Shown here piece by piece: positions 35,641 through 43,936 of a stretch of DNA of 64,000 nt. The stretch comes from Paenibacillus_AR mesotrionivorans (GTDB lineage: Bacteria; Bacillota; Bacilli; Paenibacillales; NBRC-103111): the NCBI RefSeq assembly GCF_046098205.1, contig NZ_JBJURJ010000016.1, positions 151,108 through 215,107 of the forward strand. The letters are read 5' to 3'. A program made the translations under genes and the position numbers. A model generated the notes under the pieces. It saw only the letters and a list, made by a program, of their open reading frames with translations. It was not told where the DNA came from and ran no database searches. The first letter of the stretch is position 1. Every line of letters starts with the position of its first letter.

Positions 35641-35773
35641 TAACGGAACTATCCGCCCCTTAGAAGCTGCAATCCTCCGATTAAGGGGAATTTAACTACG
35701 CTAAGAGTCTCTCCGTTCCGTAAGAAAACCGGAATAGTGATTTAACGCCTTTAAGAGCTTCTCAGTTCCGTTA
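35641..35773. repeat. Interspersed TAACGGAACT repeat, locus 2 (one forward, two inverted copies)
   Basis: One forward copy at 35641-35663 (TAACGGAACTATCCGCCCCT...) and two inverted copies at 35700-35722 and 35750-35773, the latter ending CTCAGTTCCGTTA. The two inverted copies are again about 50 bp apart. Same family as loci at 17391 and 51678. Confidence 0.8.
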
Positions 35774-35813
35774 CCGCACCAATGCGGCCGCCCTGGTCCC
35801 AAAACCTCAGATC

Positions 35814-36320
35814 TCAAGATTCCAACCGTTCATACGCCGGCACCCGTTTCAGCTTCTTGTTCCCCGCCACCGTCTTCCGCCCGCCCAGCTTAAACACAAC
35901 GATTCCCGCTGCGATGACCAATACACCAAGCAGCTGCGTCCCGGTAAAAGGCACCTTCTCAAGACCGAACCAGCCGAGCGTATCCCAGACGACGGCAAAA
36001 CCCAATTGCGAGATCATCGCTACTGCCGCGGCATAGGTTGCCCCCAGCAGATGGGTCCCCCGCACCATACAGATGACCACTCCTACGCCGATCAGGCCGC
36101 TGAAGAAATACCACGGCTCCACATGCTCAGGCCGGAACATGGCCATTCCCTCCGAGGCGAAGCCGATGATAAAGGATGCCAAAAACCCCATGCCCAGCAC
36201 CAATGTTGTTGTTATCCACAGACCCGCCTTCACATGGACCCGGTTGTTAAAGATATTTTGCAGGCCCACAAGCGCGCCTGCAAGGCTCGCCATTATAATG
36301 CCGATTAGCATGGCGATCAC
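35814..36320 (-). CDS. YdcZ/DUF606-family membrane transporter
   Basis: 168-aa protein with about five membrane helices. The family (a half-size branch of the drug/metabolite superfamily) is marked by GALVGLQNIFNNRVHVKAG near the start and QLGFAVVWDTLGWFGLEKVPFTGTQ near residue 110. Half-size members usually pair. A second one lies at 37076, on the other side of a Crp/Fnr regulator gene, and this gene overlaps that regulator by 4 bp. The pair may form a heterodimer of unknown substrate. Confidence 0.85.
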   Translation of the reverse strand: MIAMLIGIIMASLAGALVGLQNIFNNRVHVKAGLWITTTLVLGMGFLASFIIGFASEGMAMFRPEHVEPWYFFSGLIGVGVVICMVRGTHLLGATYAAAVAMISQLGFAVVWDTLGWFGLEKVPFTGTQLLGVLVIAAGIVVFKLGGRKTVAGNKKLKRVPAYERLES

Positions 36321-37024
36321 TGCTCCTTTTCATATATATTATGCTTGGCCAGAGCCTGCAGCTTGCTCCGGTCGGCCACCGTAATCCCCTTCCGGCTGCG
36401 CTCCACCAGTCCGTCCCGGTCGAACTGCCGGATCACCCGGTTCACATGGCGGTAGCTGGTGCCGATCAGATGAGCGGCATCCGTCAGATTAACCGGACGT
36501 TTGGAACGGGACTGTCCCCCGCCCTCTCCGCTCTCTTCTGATACCGACAATAAATAACTAGCCAGCCGCACCTCCACCGGATAGAGGAGATTAAAGCTCA
36601 AGGAGGCGGATTTCACGAAGAACTTCTCCGTAATCATCTGCAGCAGAAAATGGAGCAGCGGCGGATGATCCCCATATTGGCGGAGAAGCCGGTACGGAAC
36701 AGCCAGCATCGTGACTCGGGTCATCGCCTCTACCGTGTTCATAATATCCGTTCCGCGGATATATTCGATATCCCCGATCAGCTCCAGGGGCGTTTTGAAG
36801 CTGAGAATTAATGTTTTACCCTCCTCGGAGGTGGTGAAGATTTTCAGCTTGCCCGCAATCAGGAAATATAAGGTCTGGCCGGGATCGCCCTGGGAGCAGA
36901 CCAGCTCCCCTTCCTCATAAGAGCATAACGTCATATGAAGCCGGAGACCCGGCGGGATCACATCCTCCAGCCCGTGCTCTGCCACCGCCCGGTTCAAAAA
37001 TGCGCTATCCTTCCATTCCTTCAT
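36317..37024 (-). CDS. Crp/Fnr-family regulator (YeiL-like)
   Basis: 235-aa regulator with an N-terminal cyclic-nucleotide-binding fold (VCSQGDPGQTLYFLIAGKLKIF near residue 45) and a C-terminal winged helix (NLTDAAHLIGTSYRHVNRVIRQF). No cysteine cluster is present, so redox sensing by iron-sulfur is unlikely. ATG at 37024 with GGAG 8 nt upstream is preferred to an earlier in-frame start. It sits between two YdcZ-type transporter genes and probably controls them. Confidence 0.87.
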   Translation of the reverse strand: MKEWKDSAFLNRAVAEHGLEDVIPPGLRLHMTLCSYEEGELVCSQGDPGQTLYFLIAGKLKIFTTSEEGKTLILSFKTPLELIGDIEYIRGTDIMNTVEAMTRVTMLAVPYRLLRQYGDHPPLLHFLLQMITEKFFVKSASLSFNLLYPVEVRLASYLLSVSEESGEGGGQSRSKRPVNLTDAAHLIGTSYRHVNRVIRQFDRDGLVERSRKGITVADRSKLQALAKHNIYEKEQ

Positions 37025-37075
37025 ACTGCCAACTCCGTTTCGCATGTTGGTTCTATCGGATCATAATCATGCCCA

Positions 37076-37507
37076 TCATAATCCAAGAATCACCACACCT
37101 GCAATCATCAGCGATAAACCGACAAACTGGGGAAGATGCATCTCCTTCTTTTCAATCCCGAACCAGCCTTTGCTGTCCACAAGAAACGTCATGCCCAACT
37201 GGGCGATGAGCACCGCGGATACCGACAAGGTAGCTCCCACATGATGGATGGCCGTAATATTGCTGAAAATAATTACGGAGGCCAACGCTCCGCCGCCCAG
37301 ATACAGAGGCTTTACTTGCCGGAGCGGGCCCAATCCGGGTTTCCCTCCGGTGACGGCCAACATCAGGACCAGCGCCGCTACAAAACCGGTGAATTGGGTA
37401 AGCGCAGCCGCCTGCCAGGTCCCCATATCCGTGCCGATACGGGAATTGGCCACTCCCTGGAGGGTAATGAGTGCCCCGCCCAAAAAGGCATAAGCAAATC
37501 CCTTCAT
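37076..37507 (-). CDS. YdcZ/DUF606-family membrane transporter
   Basis: 143-aa partner of the YdcZ protein at 35814. It has about five helices, the entry motif GGALITLQGVANSRIGTDMG and the late motif QLGMTFLVDSKGWFGIEKKEM, which aligns with the partner's QLGFAVVWDTLGWFGLEK. First gene of the three-gene minus-strand unit. Substrate unknown. Confidence 0.85.
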   Translation of the reverse strand: MKGFAYAFLGGALITLQGVANSRIGTDMGTWQAAALTQFTGFVAALVLMLAVTGGKPGLGPLRQVKPLYLGGGALASVIIFSNITAIHHVGATLSVSAVLIAQLGMTFLVDSKGWFGIEKKEMHLPQFVGLSLMIAGVVILGL

Positions 37508-37632
37508 ATATTCCTCTCCCCTTACTGCAAAATTCGTCTTCCATCATTAAACGATAACCGCCGAATCAGCCGTTAGGACATATGTCCTGTTGCAGGTCAT
37601 GAATGTGCAAGCAGTGATATCTTGGACTTTTT

Positions 37633-37659
37633 GTTTATCTTCCCCGCCATCCGGGGTAA
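37633..37659 (+). promoter_or_regulatory. Sigma-B-like promoter of the PfpI gene
   Basis: GTTTAT (37633-37638), a 15-nt spacer and GGGTAA (37654-37659) match the general-stress sigma factor pattern GTTTAA-N13-15-GGGTAT, 52 bp before the start codon. Homologous general stress protein 18 of Bacillus is sigma-B controlled. Whether this organism has a sigma-B is not visible here. Confidence 0.45.
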
Positions 37660-37710
37660 TACTATAGAGGAGAGTCTTTCGCCATCCATCCCAAAAAGGA
37701 GTTGTGCACA

Positions 37711-38244
37711 ATGAAACAAATGACCAAGAAGGTTGCATTTCTGCTGGCGGACGGATTCGAGGATTCCGAAATGAAGAATCCGTATGAAGCCATTACCAAA
37801 AACGGCAATGACGCCGTCATCATCAGCTTGAATGCCAATGAAGAGCTCCATGGCAAAAAAGGCACCATTACGTATACATCCCATTTATCCGCCAAGGAAG
37901 CCTATGCTACCGATTATGAAGCTGTCATTATTCCCGGCGGCACATCACCGGAGAAGCTGAAGCATGATCCGTATATGATCAAGTTTGTCCAGGAAGCGGA
38001 CAAAGCAGGCATCACCATCGCCGCCATCTGCCATGGACCCCAGCTGCTGGCGGAGGCCGATTTGCTGAAGGGGAAAACCCTTACGTCATACCCCGGCATC
38101 GCCCAAGAGGTCATCGCCGCGGGCGGCAGCTATCTGGACCAGCCGGTGAAGGTGGACGGCAATCTGATTACTTCCCGCACACCGGAGGATGAGTCGGTCT
38201 TTATTGAAGAAATTATCAACAAGCTGGGCGTTACCGCTTACTGA
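37711..38244 (+). CDS. DJ-1/PfpI-family protein (general stress protein 18-like)
   Basis: 177-aa cytoplasmic protein of the DJ-1/PfpI superfamily, which includes glyoxalase/deglycase-type enzymes. The acidic residue in DGFEDSE (near 13), the nucleophile elbow AAICHGPQLL (Cys near residue 104 with adjacent His) and the IIPGGTSPEKL loop are all present. ATG at 37711 follows AAGGAG by 9 nt. Monocistronic, with its own terminator. Confidence 0.9.
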   Translation: MKQMTKKVAFLLADGFEDSEMKNPYEAITKNGNDAVIISLNANEELHGKKGTITYTSHLSAKEAYATDYEAVIIPGGTSPEKLKHDPYMIKFVQEADKAGITIAAICHGPQLLAEADLLKGKTLTSYPGIAQEVIAAGGSYLDQPVKVDGNLITSRTPEDESVFIEEIINKLGVTAY

Positions 38245-38272
38245 TCTTCGGGTAAAAGAGCCCGTTAAAAGC

Positions 38273-38300
38273 AAAAAAAGCCGGTTCTCCGGCTTTTTTT
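38273..38300. terminator. Bidirectional terminator after the PfpI gene
   Basis: AAAAAAAGCCGG and CCGGCTTTTTTT form a perfect stem with a TTCT loop, between converging PfpI and permease genes. Confidence 0.9.
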
Positions 38301-38312
38301 CGTGCTTTACAC

Positions 38313-39104
38313 TCATTTCCCTCTTGCCTGCACAGTCCTGCCCTTCCCCGCTATACCATAACGCCGCAGAGTCAGTCCGCCCAGCAATCCCAGCGCCCGG
38401 TCGGCTGCAAAGCCCATAATCCCCAAGGACAGAAGCCCCACGAAGATCCAGTCCGTTTTGAAGTACAGACGCGAATTCCAGATCATAAACCCCACACCGC
38501 TATTGGCGGCCACCATCTCCGCCCCGATAATCGCCATAAAGGAGGAGCCCATGGCCAGGCGGATGCCGGTGAACATATACGGGACAGTGTCGGGCACGAT
38601 CACATGGAGCAAGATCTGCCACTCGGACGCACCCATACTCCGGGCCGAACGGACCTTATCCTCCTCTACAGCCAAGGCGCCGCTCATGGTATTCAGAAGA
38701 ACGATGAACAGAGTGGAATACAAAATCAGCATAATCTTCGACTTCTCTCCGATGCCGAACCAAAGCATGAATAAGGTGATGAAGGCCAGCGGCGGGATAA
38801 ACCGGATAAAATTGAGGAACGGCTCCGTTACCGCCCGGAACGATTTGAAGCGTCCCATGATAATACCCAGCGGGATGGCAATAGCACTGCCCAGTACCCA
38901 CCCCGTCAGCACCCGCAGGAAGCTGATGCCGATATACCGGAACAAGGACCCGTCCTGGGACAGCTCCAGGGCCCCCTGCAGAGTCCGGTACGGTCCGGGC
39001 AGAAAGTCCGGATTGGATACGGAGGCGGCAGCTTCCCAGATCAGGAGTCCGATGATCCAGGTAAATATCCCCGTTTGATAGCTTTTGCGCAGAATCCAGA
39101 GCAT
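38313..39104 (-). CDS. ABC permease, SsuC/TauC type
   Basis: 263-aa permease of the nitrate/sulfonate/taurine class. An N-terminal helix precedes the SNPDFLPGPYRTLQGALEL segment and five further helices, with the ATPase loop ARSMGASEWQILLHVIVPD. Last gene of the sulfotransferase operon, 26 bp downstream of the ATPase gene. Together they would import a sulfonate or sulfate ester. Confidence 0.88.
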   Translation of the reverse strand: MLWILRKSYQTGIFTWIIGLLIWEAAASVSNPDFLPGPYRTLQGALELSQDGSLFRYIGISFLRVLTGWVLGSAIAIPLGIIMGRFKSFRAVTEPFLNFIRFIPPLAFITLFMLWFGIGEKSKIMLILYSTLFIVLLNTMSGALAVEEDKVRSARSMGASEWQILLHVIVPDTVPYMFTGIRLAMGSSFMAIIGAEMVAANSGVGFMIWNSRLYFKTDWIFVGLLSLGIMGFAADRALGLLGGLTLRRYGIAGKGRTVQARGK

Positions 39105-39130
39105 TGTGGCAACCTCCTAATCTTCTCTTT

Positions 39131-39907
39131 TCATTCCCCGAAGTGCCTCTGGATGGAGCTGTAATGGGCATTAAAGGCGGAATCGGTAATGGTCCGGGGA
39201 TAGGACAGCGGCACCTCGTAGATATCCGTGATCCGGGAGGCGGGGCCGACAGACATAATCCCCACCCTTTGGCCCAACAGAATGGCCTCTTGAATGTCGT
39301 GGGTAACAAAAATAACGGTTTTCCTTGTTTCCTGCCATATCCGGATCAGCTCGTTCTGCATAGTCCTCCGGGTCATGGCGTCCAGAGCGCCGAAGGGTTC
39401 ATCCATGAGCAGAATCGCCGGATCGTTGGCCAGCACCCGGGCCAGCTGCACCCGCTGCTTCATTCCACCGGAGAGAGCGTCGGGAAATTTGTCCTCGTGG
39501 CCCTCCAGCCCCACCAGCCGGATGAAGCGGTCAGAGCTTTCCCTGCGCTCTTTGCGGGGAATATGCTTCATACGAAGTCCAAATTCTACATTCTCCCGGA
39601 CAGTCAGCCAGGGGAACAAGGAGGCGTCCGCCTGCTGGAAAACCATGGCTCTGTCTCTGCCGGGTTTGCGTATTTCCTCCCCATCCACCGAGAGCCGCCC
39701 CTCTGTTTTGCCGACGAAGCCGGCAATCATGCTCAGGAGAGTGGACTTGCCGCAGCCGCTGGGACCCAAGAGGATAAAAAATTCACCGCCTTTGACCACC
39801 AAATCTACATCCTTAATGATGTAATGGGGCTCTGCAGCCGTACCAGCCGAGAAGCTTTTGCGCAAACGCTCAATGAATATGGTATTGGTTTTAACCGCCA
39901 ATGACAT
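39131..39907 (-). CDS. ABC ATPase, SsuB/TauB type
   Basis: 258-aa ATPase with Walker A GPSGCGKSTLLSMIAG, Q-loop AMVFQQADASLFPWLTV, signature LSGGMKQRVQLARVLA, Walker B ILLMDEPFGALD and H-loop FVTHDIQEA. The FQQADASLFPWLTV stretch is characteristic of the sulfonate/taurine/nitrate class. Cytoplasmic partner of the neighbouring permease and lipoprotein. Confidence 0.92.
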   Translation of the reverse strand: MSLAVKTNTIFIERLRKSFSAGTAAEPHYIIKDVDLVVKGGEFFILLGPSGCGKSTLLSMIAGFVGKTEGRLSVDGEEIRKPGRDRAMVFQQADASLFPWLTVRENVEFGLRMKHIPRKERRESSDRFIRLVGLEGHEDKFPDALSGGMKQRVQLARVLANDPAILLMDEPFGALDAMTRRTMQNELIRIWQETRKTVIFVTHDIQEAILLGQRVGIMSVGPASRITDIYEVPLSYPRTITDSAFNAHYSSIQRHFGE

Positions 39908-39928
39908 GGCGCTCCCTCCTTCCGGGAT

Positions 39929-41023
39929 TTATTTAGTGTAGGTCACCGATTCGGGAAAGGCGGCTTTTAGGGCCTCCACATCAATTTTATCCTTCAGCTC
40001 ATATTTGTCCTTGAGAATGCCCCGTTGCTCCAGCCAAGCCTTCATGCTCTCCAGATGCTGGTAGTCTTCCTTGGTGAAGCCCAGCACATAATTCTGGGTG
40101 TCGAGATCTTTCAGAACCCCTTCCTTGGGCAGCTTGATATCCCGGAAAGCCAACTCTGCGGTTTGCTCCTTATGGGCCGCTATGTAGTCGATCCCCTCCT
40201 TCACCGCCTTCAAATAATTGGTGACGGTCTGGGCTTTGGTCTTCAGGTACCCGGCATCGACAACCTGAAAGGAGCTGATTTTCACATCAGTCTGGTTCAT
40301 GTCCCCCAGGCTTTTGATGCCGTCCACCTTGAGGAACTTCTCCAGCAGGGCCCCTCCGCTCCATACGGCGTCCATTTCCCCTTTGGTCAAAGCCACGATG
40401 GCTTCATCGGGTGTGCTGTAATATACCATCTTGACGTCTTTTTCATCGATGTTGAGCTTCTCCAGAAATTTCGCCCAGACATATTCATAGACCGTTCCCC
40501 GGGCAACGCCCAGCTTCTTGCCTCTCAGCTCCTCGGGTTTGGTAATGTCCCCCTTCACCAGCAGCACCGTGGTTCGGGAGGAAGCCTCCGTAGCCCGAGT
40601 CAGGGTGCTTACGATCTTCATGTCGCCCTTGCCCAGGGAGTTAAGCAGCGCATAATCCGCAGCCGTAGCGGTATCCGTACGCTGCACCAATAGCGCATTA
40701 ATGGTGTCGATGCCATAAGCGAAGTTGCTGATTTCCGCCTCCACGGCAAACTTCTTGAAGAACCCCTGCTCCTGGGCCTGCCGGAATTGCAGGGAACCCC
40801 CCGCCGCCGTATCCAGGCCGAAGCGGATTTTGACGGGTTTAACGGCGAACGCTGCTTGGGTCTGGGTTGCGGCTGATGATGCTCCGCCGGAGGCGGCCGG
40901 GCTGCCGGGAGTGGCTCCGTCTGCTTTGGTACCGCAAGAGGAAGCAAAAACCGCCAGGGAGTAAACCAGCAATCCGGCGCCTGCCCAACGGACCAAACCT
41001 AGGGAAGAATGAGATTTATTCAT
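39929..41023 (-). CDS. Sulfonate/sulfate-ester-binding lipoprotein, SsuA-like
   Basis: 364-aa solute-binding protein of the NMT1/SsuA type. The signal peptide leads to a lipobox-like FASSC, followed by an Ala/Gly/Ser linker. The binding lobe starts KIRFGLDTAAGGSLQFRQAQEQGFF, and KPEELRGKKLGVARGTVYEYVWAKFL is typical of this family. Its ATG overlaps the arylsulfotransferase stop by one base (TAATG), so translation is coupled. Aryl sulfate or sulfonate as ligand is inferred from that neighbour. Confidence 0.87.
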   Translation of the reverse strand: MNKSHSSLGLVRWAGAGLLVYSLAVFASSCGTKADGATPGSPAASGGASSAATQTQAAFAVKPVKIRFGLDTAAGGSLQFRQAQEQGFFKKFAVEAEISNFAYGIDTINALLVQRTDTATAADYALLNSLGKGDMKIVSTLTRATEASSRTTVLLVKGDITKPEELRGKKLGVARGTVYEYVWAKFLEKLNIDEKDVKMVYYSTPDEAIVALTKGEMDAVWSGGALLEKFLKVDGIKSLGDMNQTDVKISSFQVVDAGYLKTKAQTVTNYLKAVKEGIDYIAAHKEQTAELAFRDIKLPKEGVLKDLDTQNYVLGFTKEDYQHLESMKAWLEQRGILKDKYELKDKIDVEALKAAFPESVTYTK

Positions 41024-42468
41024 TATTTTAGCCTCCTATTGTCCTCATCAATCCGGGCAACGCATAGTGCCCCTTCTCCATAAGAAGCGGAGACGTTCAC
41101 CTGGGCAACGGAGGCAGCCCCTTTGGGGGCGGCTCCCGGAACCCGGAAGTCCGCCGGGTCCAAGGGAAGAATGGCCGCTTCCTCCGGCTTCTCCAGTTGG
41201 GGTACCCAGTCATAGGGAACCCGGTAAGCGCGGTACACCATATTGGAATTGCGTTTATTTTTGTAAGGGGATATGTATTCCCAAACCAGCTCATGCTCCC
41301 GGGTCACCTCGAATACTCTCCCGTCTGCCCCTTCTGTAATCAGAGTGTTGCCGTTGGGCAGTCTTTGGGCAGAGCTAATGTAGGGGCTATAGAAGCGGTA
41401 GGAATCCAATGGAGCCTGGAACCCGGCCTCTGTAGGCGTGTATTGCCATTCGACCGCAAGCGTCACCGGGTTGATCTCCAGAATCCGGGAGTGGTCCCGC
41501 AGCGCATTCTTCTGCCCATAGGGCGACGACGGATTAGGAAGGCCATACCCGGCCCAGCCGCCGTTGTCGAATACCAGCAGATTCCCTTCACCGGGCAGTC
41601 CCTTGGGAATGATATGGGCATGATGCTGGCCGATGATCCAGCCGATTTCCTTCAGCTCCGGCAAGGAATAATCCGGTCCGAGGTGCCAGACGATCCTTCC
41701 TGTTTCCCTGTCGATGATCGCGATAATGTTGGTTTCCCGTCCGTCCCAGATAATATTGTCCGGATGAAAGCGCAGGTCTCCCTGGTCATAAAACTTATTG
41801 GGTCCTACATAGGAGACGGAGTTAATATGCATCCAATCCCCGCCTCCGCTGTTGCCGAAGGCTCTGCCGTTGGGATCGCGGAACAGTACATTCCGGGCGC
41901 TTTCGTCAAACCCCAGCTCCTCAAAATGCTCATTGCAGGCCCATTCCCACAGAATGCGGCCCTCCCAGTCCACCTCCAGAATCACATCATCCAAAAGTGG
42001 TTTATCCGAGATGGCTGGATTATGGACATCCTTATGAGCCAGGATCAGGGTGCGGCCGCCATGAACCTGGGGCTTCAAGCCGGGAGCGTAATACCCCACG
42101 GGATTCCCCTCCCGCTGGAAATCATGGTGGGCTCTGGCCATCCAGCGGGGCTCATGGTCCGGGTCTTCGATCCACTGATAACGGTCGAATCTCCAGACCA
42201 CATTGCCCTCCCAATCCACCTGCACCACATCCACCTCATCCTGGAATCCGTAGTTGGGATCCCGCAGGCCTGTGCTGCCGAAAACATAACCTCCGGGCAG
42301 CAGCTTGTTTGGAAAACCCCGCAGCCCCTTCCAAAGATGTACCTCTCTGCCGCTCATATCAATCAGCAGCGCCCCCACATCGGCAGCCTGATAAAGGGTA
42401 TAGCCGCTCCACGCTTTGTCCGGGGCGTAAACCGTTGTTCCTGTTGGATAAATGGTGGGATGTCCCAT
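41023..42468 (-). CDS. Arylsulfotransferase (ASST) family protein
   Basis: 481-aa beta-propeller-type protein of the arylsulfotransferase family, which transfers sulfate between phenolic compounds without PAPS. Repeated blades are visible as D-x-E-G-x-I/V-x-W units (VDWEGNVVWRFD, VDWEGRILWEW, EINPVTLAVEWQY). Histidine-rich active-site candidates are WMARAHHDFQ and GQHHAHIIPKG. Unlike E. coli AssT it has no signal peptide and should be cytoplasmic, acting after import. Preceded by a MarR regulator and translationally coupled to the SsuA-like lipoprotein. Confidence 0.83.
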   Translation of the reverse strand: MGHPTIYPTGTTVYAPDKAWSGYTLYQAADVGALLIDMSGREVHLWKGLRGFPNKLLPGGYVFGSTGLRDPNYGFQDEVDVVQVDWEGNVVWRFDRYQWIEDPDHEPRWMARAHHDFQREGNPVGYYAPGLKPQVHGGRTLILAHKDVHNPAISDKPLLDDVILEVDWEGRILWEWACNEHFEELGFDESARNVLFRDPNGRAFGNSGGGDWMHINSVSYVGPNKFYDQGDLRFHPDNIIWDGRETNIIAIIDRETGRIVWHLGPDYSLPELKEIGWIIGQHHAHIIPKGLPGEGNLLVFDNGGWAGYGLPNPSSPYGQKNALRDHSRILEINPVTLAVEWQYTPTEAGFQAPLDSYRFYSPYISSAQRLPNGNTLITEGADGRVFEVTREHELVWEYISPYKNKRNSNMVYRAYRVPYDWVPQLEKPEEAAILPLDPADFRVPGAAPKGAASVAQVNVSASYGEGALCVARIDEDNRRLK

Positions 42469-42505
42469 AATATCGCCTCCTAATGGTTCTTTATGACATT
42501 AAAGA

Positions 42506-43072
42506 TTAATAACTTAAATAATTGCTTTGCTGCGGATTCCTCTCCAATTTCCCCGTTGTTTTCTTCTTCTCCGCTGCTGGAAGGAGTTTCATTTGCCCGG
42601 CCGCATTGGATTCCGCCAATAGGAGTATGGTCTCGGAGAAATGCTCCAGCTTCTTGTAGAGGGTCCGATAGAATTCCGTCTGCTGCCGCAATTCCTCCTC
42701 AGTGAAGCAGTCGAAGAGGATACTGATGCACCGTCCCCCGATATTCCGGTTACGCTCAAACATGTCCCTGCCTTTCTCCGTAAGGGACAGCACCACCGCC
42801 CGTCTGTCTTCCTTAGGCCGGCTTCGGACGGCATAATCCAACTCCTCCAGCCTGTCGCATATAGCGGTAATGGCGCCTGAGGTTAAATCCATTTCACCCG
42901 CAAGCTCCCCCAGCCGCTGCTCCCCCTGATCAGCCAGCTTACGGAGAATCATCATTCCAGGCAGGGTCACCCCCTCCACCAGAATCTTGTCCCGTTCCTT
43001 GACGAATTTGCGCACCATTCTGCGGAACAGCCAATCCGTTTCCTCCATGGACGTTTTGCTTGTATCCTCCAT
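42506..43072 (-). CDS. MarR-family regulator of the sulfotransferase operon
   Basis: 188-aa winged-helix regulator. The core is FVKERDKILVEGVTLPGMMILRKLADQ, the recognition region LGELAGEMDLTSGAITAICDRLE and the wing SRPKEDRRAVVLSLTEKG. The C-terminus has an additional Lys-rich tail. It is the first gene of the unit that continues into ASST, 37 bp downstream. A near-perfect 12-bp inverted repeat lies 28 bp before its start, suggesting autoregulation by an aromatic ligand, as is common in MarR proteins. Confidence 0.88.
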   Translation of the reverse strand: MEDTSKTSMEETDWLFRRMVRKFVKERDKILVEGVTLPGMMILRKLADQGEQRLGELAGEMDLTSGAITAICDRLEELDYAVRSRPKEDRRAVVLSLTEKGRDMFERNRNIGGRCISILFDCFTEEELRQQTEFYRTLYKKLEHFSETILLLAESNAAGQMKLLPAAEKKKTTGKLERNPQQSNYLSY

Positions 43073-43099
43073 TCCATCTAACCCCGCATTTCCTTAACT

Positions 43100-43132
43100 T
43101 CCTTCAGCGTTCATTATTTTAACGGTGAAGGA
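43100..43132. promoter_or_regulatory. MarR operator candidate
   Basis: TCCTTCAGCGTT and AACGGTGAAGGA are inverted repeats matching at 11 of 12 positions with a 9-nt spacer, directly upstream of the marR-ASST-ssu transcript. Confidence 0.6.
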
Positions 43133-43143
43133 TTAGGCCGAAA

Positions 43144-43200
43144 AAAAGAAAAAACACAGGAGCATCCGCGTAGGTTACGCAGGAGGCGTCAGCTGTGTTT
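43144..43200 (-). terminator. Terminator after the V4R gene
   Basis: On the minus strand AAACACAG pairs with CTGTGTTT, with an inner GCGTA/TACGC helix, and is followed by TTTTTTCTTTTTTT. It lies about 120 bp beyond the V4R stop and before the MarR promoter. Confidence 0.75.
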
Positions 43201-43318
43201 CCGGTGGTCCGGTCAACTTAGTCATTAATTCCTATGTGTTTAATCGGTTATCCGTATACTAGCATTTCCCATGTTATCCGTCAATACTTTTTATTTGTAG
43301 TTGGAACCATACTCCAGG

Positions 43319-43765
43319 TCAAAACCGGATCTCGTATTCGCAATGCTCATGGCCGCTCACATTGCACTTGGTTTCCCGGACGTTTACCCGTTTCCCCCAA
43401 ATCCGGCTTAACGCTCCTTCCATGATCGCTCCCTCCAGATCACAGACCATCTTTTCGTCCATGACCGGCAGGCCCTTACAAAAGCAATCATCCATGGCAA
43501 CGCGTACCGTCCCCTCTTCCCTGGAGAGAACCCGGGGGATTCCGATCTTCAGGTCCTGGATCAGCTGCAGCAGCTCCTCCAGACTGTTCACGGGCAGGCT
43601 TTCCCCGATTTTCCGTCCCACGGTCAGGGTTGTGCCTTTGCCGCCCATGGGCAGGCCTTGATACATTCCGATCAGCCGGATGGTCCGGAACAGCTCCAGC
43701 GGCACCTGATCCCCCAGCTGCGTTCTGGTGATGGAGCCCATATCTGAAAACGTAAAAGCATTCAT
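43319..43765 (-). CDS. V4R-domain protein with Cys/His metal motif
   Basis: 148-aa protein of the V4R (4-vinyl reductase) domain family, a small-molecule-binding fold often linked to hydrocarbon, heme or chlorophyll-type ligands. The C-terminal GHEHCEYEI motif and a cysteine set (Cys94, Cys96, Cys108, Cys134, His139, Cys142) suggest a bound metal. It is divergent from an FNR-like regulator, and a perfect FNR box lies 64-77 bp upstream of its start. Function unknown; an anaerobic or redox role is inferred. Confidence 0.78.
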   Translation of the reverse strand: MNAFTFSDMGSITRTQLGDQVPLELFRTIRLIGMYQGLPMGGKGTTLTVGRKIGESLPVNSLEELLQLIQDLKIGIPRVLSREEGTVRVAMDDCFCKGLPVMDEKMVCDLEGAIMEGALSRIWGKRVNVRETKCNVSGHEHCEYEIRF

Positions 43766-43828
43766 TGCTCTTCTCTCCCTTGCTGGTTGTTTACAGGCCT
43801 ATCATGCCACAATTTGGCGGGGGCTGCC

Positions 43829-43842
43829 TTGATCCAGATCAA
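43829..43842. promoter_or_regulatory. Perfect FNR box
   Basis: TTGATCCAGATCAA, an exact match to the FNR consensus TTGAT-N4-ATCAA, in the divergent region between the V4R gene and the FNR-like regulator. With the minus-strand -10-like CATGAT at 43801-43806, the box would be centred near -41.5 of the V4R promoter, the classic activating position. Confidence 0.75.
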
Positions 43843-43858
43843 TTTTGCACCCGGTAAA

Positions 43859-43874
43859 TGTGACCCTCATCACA
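43859..43874. promoter_or_regulatory. CRP-type palindrome upstream of the FNR-like gene
   Basis: TGTGACCCTCATCACA matches TGTGA-N6-TCACA exactly. It is centred about 47 bp before the start expected from TATAGT at 43901-43906. It may be a site for another Crp/Fnr family member, such as the one encoded at 36317. Confidence 0.6.
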
Positions 43875-43936
43875 ATAGGCTTATGCCTGTCCGTGTAGCC
43901 TATAGTCAAACGACATCATGCCGGGAGTGACTAGAC

